64,000 nucleotides of DNA from Petunia secreta. Taxonomy: Eukaryota; Streptophyta; Magnoliopsida; Solanales; Solanaceae. The notes under the pieces were generated by a model. The model made no database searches. It saw only the letters and a program-made list of their open reading frames with translations, and had not been told where the DNA came from. The stretch lies in assembly GCA_029990175.1 (NCBI GenBank), contig JARKIP010000042.1, positions 3,844,001-3,908,000 of the forward strand. Reading direction: 5' to 3'. Below are positions 57,692 to 64,000 of this stretch, piece by piece (positions within the stretch are counted from its first letter, which is position 1; each line of letters opens with the position of its first letter). The position numbers and the translations under genes are program-made.

Positions 57692-59319
57692 TCAATATCT
57701 CCAAGAATTTTTGCATGCTGCATCAACTTTCTGCTTCTGAAGTCTCTGAGGGAAAGGTGGTGGTGGTCTCACAATAGCAGACTCGGGCTGCTTTGCTATC
57801 ACTTTCTCTGCTTCTTTCTCCACTTCCCTATCAGCATTGGGCTCTAACTCACCAACATGCTTCTTTGACTTTGGGGGAACTTCTTCTAGAGCTCTTCCAT
57901 TCCTCAAAGTAACTGCTTGCACAAATTCTTTAGGATTTTTCTCTGTATCACTCGGCAAAGCACCCCGAGGTCTATTATTTTGTGCTCCAGCTAGCTGCCC
58001 CAGTTGTCTCTCAAGATCTTTCTGAGCATTTCTCAAATCTTTAATTGTTTGTGCCTGAGATGCTGAATCATCCATGAGCTTCCCTGCAACAATTTTCCTA
58101 AGCATATCCTAACCTGAATTAGACTGCTGTGGCTGAGTCTGTGACTGTGACCCCTGCTGTGGTGTATTTTGAAGATTATTTTGGGATCTCTCATTTCCTT
58201 GAAGCTGCTCACGGTTATCCCTCCAAGAAAAATTTGGGTGATTACGCCAACCAGTTTTATAGCTATTACCATATTGATTTAGATTCTGACCCTGTGACTT
58301 GTTCTGATTACCCACATAATACACTGACTCTGGATTAGATGGACAGACATCAGTAGTATGACCCCCTCTACAAACCTCACAAAAGACTTGAAGTTGTTGC
58401 ACTGGAGCTGCTGGTGGTTTAGCCTACGGCAGAGTTAGTTTGCTGATTTGATTGGAAATAGCATCCATTTTCGCCCTTAGCTCTGAAACTGCATCCAATT
58501 GAAGTATCCCAGCAGTTTTTTGTGCAGTAGCTCTGCCAACACCCTGCCAATCAGGATTGCTCTGCGAAAACTTATCAAGTAAATCATAAATCTGATCAAA
58601 ATTTAAGGCCAGTACTTGGCCTCCAGCAGCAACATCTACCACGATCTTAGTGTGTTGGTTCAACCCCTCAACAAAGTGTGTGCAATAACCTCATTAGATT
58701 GGTTGTGGTGTGGACAATCTCTCAATAGAGCTTTAAATCGCTCCCAGGCTGAATATAAAGATTCTCCTTCTATCTGTCTGAAGGACATAATTTCACTCCT
58801 CAGCCGGGCTGTCTTGGCAGACGGATAAAATTTAGCCAGGAACTTCTTGGCCAAATCCGCCCAAGTAGTGATAGACCTAGGCTTTTCAGCCTTTAACCAC
58901 TTCCTTGCTGTCCCAATCAGTGCAAACGGGAACAAAGTCAAGCGAACATAATCAGTAGGAACTCCCGCTGGTGTATAAGTATCACTGATCTCACAGAAAT
59001 ATTGAATGTGTTGCTGTGAATCCTCATGAAGTAATCCAGCATATTGCCCAGTCACATGCAGCAACTGAATCATGCATGGCTTAATCTCAAAGTGCCCGGT
59101 AATAGCGGGCTTCACAATACTTGACGCTACTCCTCCCAGGCTGGGAAGAGCAACATCTCGCACTGCTACTGCTCGTTCTTCTGCCATTTCAATGGGTAAA
59201 GAAGCAAGTACGATTGCTAGTGCTTTTCGATCTCTCGCCTCTCTTCTTACCCTTCTCAAGGTCCTTTCAGGCTCCGGATCAAAAGGTGCGAGTCGTTCGT
59301 CCTTTCTATTCCTTTGCAT
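57692..59319 (-). pseudogene. gag of A3
   Basis: The ATG at 59319 (MQRNRKDERL) lies 100 bases after the primer site. The capsid signature (RSITTWADLAKKFLAKFYP, ESLYSAWERFKALLRDCPHHN) is in 58950-58690. A frameshift near 58668 precedes NQHTKIVVD. A stop at about 58424 separates the knuckle part, which has CEVCRGGHTTDVC (C-x2-C-x3-H-x4-C, an Athila-type spacing). A Gln/Ser/Asn-rich segment and a coiled-coil-like segment follow (58105-57692). Confidence 0.87.
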
Positions 59320-59418
59320 GCAAAACCTGTTGCCTGAAACAGCACAAGAAACTCAACAAAAAATTAAACCTGAATAGAAATTAAGTAATCGTTCAAAAAT
59401 AAATTAGTCAGTAATTAG

Positions 59419-59436
59419 TCCCCGGCAACGGCGCCA
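59419..59436 (-). other. Primer-binding site, tRNA-Asp (A3)
   Basis: Minus strand TGGCGCCGTTGCCGGGGA, six bases after the LTR. Identical to element B. Confidence 0.92.
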
Positions 59437-59442
59437 AAAACT

Positions 59443-60787
59443 TGTTGCTCCCAAACGCACACGGAAGTATACGTGGTCGACAAGTAATAAAGTGATAAAT
59501 CGAGTATCGTTCCCACGAGGACTATTCAGACTAACACTTAACAAACAATTTCTAAAAGCTATTCAGGGATCTTTTTCTTCAATGGTGAGAGTTTAGTAAC
59601 TAAAGAGCAGTAATTAAAATGCTGGAAGTGTAGTCGAACAATGGTGCAAACTTTGGTTGTTAACAATATTAAGAGGACGATCCAGGGTCAGAGTTACGAA
59701 CAATCCAGTTGAGTTTTCCAATTGATTCCACTTCTTAAATCCCGGGTTACTAACTGACAGAGTAAATGTACCTGTGAAAACCTTTCGATTCTTCACAGTC
59801 TATGCAGGCTACTTCAATCCCTACATGTCTATGGGTTGAATCACGTGCACGCATTAACGAATTCTGTAATTAGTTAAACTAGGCGAGCAAGTATATGTCT
59901 ATCCTACTCACAAATTGGTTCCCCGATGCCCGGGTTCACAAACTAGTTCTATTCTTTTTTATTACGTAATTAAATTCCTTCTTTCGAGTTCAATCTAAAA
60001 ACTATAGATAATGCATAATTATCGAGCTCTAATAATAAAGCAAGTGAATTCAAGAAAGAATAAGCAACCCGTTATGAGATTCAATTAATGGGAATCAATC
60101 TTCAAACAATCAACCTTTATGTAATACTCTAACCCTAGAACGTAAGAATAAGCCACGCATATTCATAATCACAAGGCAATGAATTGATGAAATAATGATG
60201 TAAATGATGTAATAGATGAAAGATTAGGAATAAACCCTTGTTCAATGAAGTATGGTGCTCTCAAATTGCTCCAAAGTATCAACTCCCATCAAAAAGTAAG
60301 TAAAATAGTATTTATAGGGTTTACAAAGGCCTGGTAATAAGTTAGACCCAATTCTAGATGAAATAGGAAGTCAAAATACGCTCCAGGGGCGCTATAACTG
60401 GCGCCCTGCGCCACGACCGCGCCTGGACAAGCAGTGGACGTCGAACACTCAGTGCTTTGGCTCCACGGCGCATGGGAAAATGCGCTAGCAGTGGAGCGCC
60501 ATGGGAGGCACGGCGCGTGGCTTATAGCGCCAGGCCAAAAGCTGCACCTCCTTACTCCGCAACTCGCCTCGTGTCGTGCCCTCGTGTGCTCAATCCAATC
60601 CTCAATCAATTTCCAATCATTCCTTACTCAATCACGCTCGTAAAAGCTCAATGCACTGCATAACAACCTACATACGCACGGCATAAAATTAGTGGAAAAC
60701 CACATTCATAAACTATAAAACGGGCGAATAACAAGCTCAAACATGCGGAAATATTAAGGAAACATTGGCATAAAATACCAAACATCA
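59443..60787 (-). repeat. 5' LTR of A3 (1345 bp)
   Basis: Same ends and length as the 3' LTR. TATAAATA on the minus strand at 60316-60309, with the GC block upstream (about 60388-60540). TSD CAAGA follows at 60788-60792. Confidence 0.95.
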
Positions 60788-60832
60788 CAAGACTTGCCTT
60801 TATATCTCCCCGCTTTTCAACACTTATCCCTT

Positions 60833-61115
60833 CAAGTGTTGTCAAAAGACAATACTTGCCGCACTTGGCCGTAAGTCTTGGCAAAGGCCAAGATTTGCCT
60901 TTGAGCCATCTCTTTGCCAACACTTACCTTAAAGTGTTCGCAAAAGGCAACACTTACCGCTCTTGGTCGTAAGTCTTTGGAAATTGCCAAAACTTGCCTC
61001 TTCTAGTCTTTCCTTGCATTCTCGCCATATAACTTGAAGTATTGGCAAAACAGTACTTGCCTTTGATGTTTCGGTAATTGCCAAGACTTACAAGATTTTT
61101 GCCTTGAAATCTTGG
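60833..61115 (+). repeat. Array of imperfect hairpins with A-rich loops
   Basis: At 60833-60858, CAAGTGTTGTC-AAAA-GACAATACTTG gives an 11-bp stem with one wobble. At 60873-60896 a 10-bp stem closes on AAAG. Weaker hairpins are at 60932-60955, 60971-60993 and 61036-61057. Shared words are AAGTGTTG, CAAAAGGCAACACTT and CGTAAGTCTT. It resembles subterminal repeats of large DNA transposons; identity open. Confidence 0.6.
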
Positions 61116-61237
61116 CTCCGGCGAAAAGGGGTATTTTGCTAAAACATTTCTTAACACGGGCATTTTTGAAAAATCACTCCTTATGGAGAGCATGCAGTGA
61201 AATTCTTTGAAAATAGTGAATCCAATGAGAAAGGTAT

Positions 61238-61491
61238 TACCCTTCCGTCCTAATTTGTATGCTACAGTCAGGATTTCGAGAGTCAACTTTTTTTATTTTG
61301 TTCGTGAATTCGAACATACAATTTTTAGTTTTTGAAAAATAATTTACATATTTAAAACATATATAAAGTACTAGAAGTCAAAATAATTAACAATTCAATA
61401 TACTTATAGGATATATGAAGAAAACGCGATCGATTTTTTTTGTTTGACTCTCGAAAATCGAAGTATTACACAATTTAAAACAAAGAGGGTA
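61238..61491. mobile_element. Stowaway-like MITE
   Basis: Left end TA-CCCTTCCGTCC-TAATTTG and right end CAAAGAGGG-TA are loosely inverted. Inner GATTTCGAGAGTCAAC (61273) and GTTTGACTCTCGAAAATC (61442) are clearly inverted. About 254 bp, AT-rich, no ORF, TA at both ends. The outer ends have decayed. Confidence 0.5.
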
Positions 61492-64000
61492 TCTTTTAAT
61501 ATTGTTTGCTATGTGCGTGTCCCATGAATTTACTTTGCATAAAACAAGAAAATTATAAATAAATTTGAATGAGTGAAGCTTCACCTACTATTTTCTAAAA
61601 GTCATGCAATTTAAAGTATAGATATGAATAAAGAAATTGCTTGGTGACAAGTTACGTTGAGTCTACTTTGTTAAGATCTGTAAACATAGTTGATAATGAC
61701 CATGGCCTTGGTTAGAAGGAAATAATAAAAATAGAAAACACTGCACTTGTTTTTCTCATTTCCCCTTTTCTATTTTTGTTTTTTTGACTTCTAGGAAAAG
61801 GCATTTTGTTTTATTAACGAACGAAAGTAACATTATTACAGTAAGGAAATGAACATAGTGCAAGTCCTTGAAGAGTTTTAGAGAAAGAAAAAGCAACTAC
61901 AAAGAGTGGAGGTACAACATGTCCTTTTTCTACCTACCTCTACCATACTTTTGCTGCATCGGAGCTTCCTAGGGCCAAATTTAGGTTTATTCTTTACGCC
62001 ACGGATGCTCAGAGTGTTTCCCAAAAATCTTTCATCCTCGAGGAGATTTTGATCGTGGCGCTGATTTCGTTAAAACATCTTCCAGGCGCCAAGATAGTGT
62101 GTCGGCCATTTGTATTGATTGTTGTTGCTGCACTCCGACGAGTCTGTAGAACACCTTTTCAAACATATTTTTAGTTGTGTCTAAGCTTTCTCTTTGAATG
62201 GTGTCTCGATCCAGGGAGCATTTTACTATGATCGTCGTTCTCCTCCAGGTCTACTGCATTCCTGGATGGATCAACTTTGTTTCTGTTAAGGCATTTGTCA
62301 ACCTCATCTGCCGCTATGGCGGCATCGCGTGGGAGTCCGTCGTTGCCTTGCGATATAAAATTGATTCAATTTTATGGAATAACAAAGAATTTTCTGGGCC
62401 CTACGGTGGGTTCCAAAATGTTTATGCCAAAACTTGCTCGCTTGTTGAAGCAATTAAATTTATCAATAGGTCACATGCAATAATGAAATATCAAAGAAAG
62501 CGAATAAAGAGGATTGTATTCCTTGAACAAGGAATGGGATTATAGTTGAATTCCAGCGTGTCTTTTACTATAATAGAGAGGGTATATATAGGCTTGGGTT
62601 TACCTCCAGTTTTATTTATGATATAATACATATACTAATAGTCTTGAAACAATTAAAAGAGGCGATTGTCCGAAATAAACCCTAACTAGGAGAAATTACA
62701 TATGCCTACAAATTATGCCCGACGGGTAGAAAATTTTATAATAGAGGATTTTCTTTAGTTATATGGGACTAAAAGTTAAAGAGCATCTCTTATTGGGACT
62801 ATTCTTGTAGGTTTCACTATACTGCCTTAAGGTTGCAGCCCAATAGCATATCATATTTCAACAAAATATTTCACTTCGTGTACCTCCATTTGACTGATTA
62901 TGGTTTTTTGTCCCAACTTAGAAATATTTTAGCAAAATGACCTCAAACTCATTTTTTAATATATGAAAAGACTATTTTGCCCCTGAGTATCCAAATTATG
63001 TGCCACCCCCTTCTCTCTTTCATTCCCTTTCCATCACTTCAGAATTAGGGTTCTTTCCTTGTTTACATCCTTTTCCCTTTCATTCTTTCTCTTTTGCATT
63101 AGTTTTTTATTTTTATTTTTATTTTTCTTTGTTGATTTTTACTAATAATTCAATTTATGCTTCTCAATCGATAATTTATGTTATGAATCGATATTTTTTT
63201 AAAAAAATATTTTTAATATAGTTTTGTAATAATTTATTGAACTCGATTCACTGTCTCATCTTATATGAAATCATGTTTATTAAGTAGTTGATGTAAATGT
63301 GTTGGCTGTAGAATCTTTATTTTTCTTTTGCTAAGAAACTGTTGACCACTGGACAACAGTTCATATAATATTGCAAGGATAAATCTGTTGTAATGAAATT
63401 GCTACATGTCAGACAATCTTTTGTTTACTATTTAGTAGTAGCATTTTTTTTTTAAAAAAAAAATTCTATTTGTGATGTTGACATTATATTCGTTGATTGT
63501 ACATGAAAATTTATTGCCTACTAGTTTGAGTTTATTATGGTGTGTCTTAATGTATGATAAGGATAGTCTGGATGTTGTTGATCAGGTTTATTGTTTGGAT
63601 GTTGTTCCTGTCAGTAAAAGATTTTGGTTGTCACAACCACGGGGGATACAAATTATTTTTTCCCGCAGTAGGGTAGGAAGCGATTCTTTCTCTTTACTAG
63701 AGCCAAGACTTAACGAGGAGAGAAAGACTTAAGTCGGCTCAAGTGGAAATAATCAGAATGCTTCCATATCTTCTCTCAAGTTTTTCGTTAGTGCGCTCCG
63801 GAAAGAAGGAGTAAAGGCGAAAAAGCTCAAGTGATTTTCTCTTGCTTTTAATACATATTCAAGGGTCCAAAGCTAAGCAAAAAGTCTGCATTGTTTAGTG
63901 ATATTATACTACTCAGTTGATAATTTTCATTTCTAATTTTTGTTTGTTTGTCTGCTTTTATTTTGATTTTTCGCATTCAGCCTTTCATTTAATTTTTTGC

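Larger units (their letters stand above)
48378..60787 (-). mobile_element. Athila-like copy A3, complete reference copy of family A
   Basis: 12410 bp on the minus strand, two 1345-bp LTRs about 2% different in the part compared, TSD CAAGA, tRNA-Asp primer site, gag, protease, RT, RNase H, integrase, spliced accessory ORF, 3' untranslated region, hairpin and polypurine tract. It defines the layout used to read A1, A2 and A4. Gag has frameshifts, integrase lacks 25 residues, and the accessory ORF has three stops, so it is not autonomous. Confidence 0.95.
60788..64000. other. Non-element sequence right of A3
   Basis: No gene can be supported in these 3.2 kb. Contents: a hairpin array (60833-61115), a Stowaway-like MITE (61238-61491), a 115-codon plus-strand ORF (62198-62545) without recognisable domain and low coding appearance, a possible degraded LTR boundary near 62400-62420 (CCTACGGTGGGTTCC then TGTTTATG), AT-rich sequence, and a compositionally different patch at about 63640-63840. 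Confidence 0.4.

Noticed and set aside
62198..62545. 115-codon plus-strand ORF
   Set aside because: No recognisable domain, no neighbours of its frame, no splice or promoter context; chance ORF more likely.
62395..62860. Possible degraded solo LTR (CCTACGGTGGGTTCC, then TGTTTATG to CCCAATAGCA, with TATATATAGG)
   Set aside because: Resembles an LTR boundary of the Tat type, but the primer-site match is poor and no TSD is found.

Overview
This is a gene-poor, repeat-dominated stretch of a flowering-plant nuclear genome. It is made almost entirely of nested Ty3/gypsy LTR retrotransposons. Evidence for a plant is the tRNA-Asp, tRNA-iMet and tRNA-Arg-like primer sites, the Athila-, Tat- and CRM-like polyproteins, short GT-AG introns and Stowaway-like relics. 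The style of the relics and of the accessory protein resembles Solanaceae; that is inference only. No single-copy host gene can be supported.

I name the elements by family. Athila-like family A has four copies. A1 (+, 1-3561 and 11224-14546) lacks its 5' part. A2 (-, 14547-20377 and 30759-30919) is fused head-to-head to the end of A1's LTR. A4 (+, 30920-34553) is a rearranged 3' piece. A3 (-, 48378-60787) is complete: 1345-bp LTRs, TSD CAAGA. CRM-like element C (+, 3562-11223, TSD GTATG) is inserted in the accessory ORF of A1. Athila-like element B (+, 20378-30758, TSD ACTCA) is inserted in the reverse transcriptase of A2. Tat-lineage element D (-, 36523-47153, TSD TATGT) lies in AT-rich sequence between A4 and A3. 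The flanks (34554-36522, 47154-48377, 60788-64000) hold MITE-like relics, tandem repeats and a hairpin array.

Gag-pol is broken by stops and frameshifts in every element, so none looks autonomous. Many stops are C-to-T or G-to-A changes, as expected for long-methylated DNA. Two accessory genes stand out. Family A has an ORF in the env position with a 573-bp intron in its 5' UTR, the same length in A1 and A3. Element D carries, on the strand opposite gag-pol, a TATA-preceded gene with four short introns, a putative gypsy-type transposon domain and a coiled coil.

Other recurring signals are a 7-bp-stem hairpin just upstream of the polypurine tract in both Athila families, a second PPT-like motif upstream of it, and GC-rich GGCGCC/GCGCCCC blocks upstream of the LTR TATA boxes of three otherwise different families. 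A 1.9-kb tandem duplication with a templated filler and several microhomology junctions record repair-driven reshuffling.
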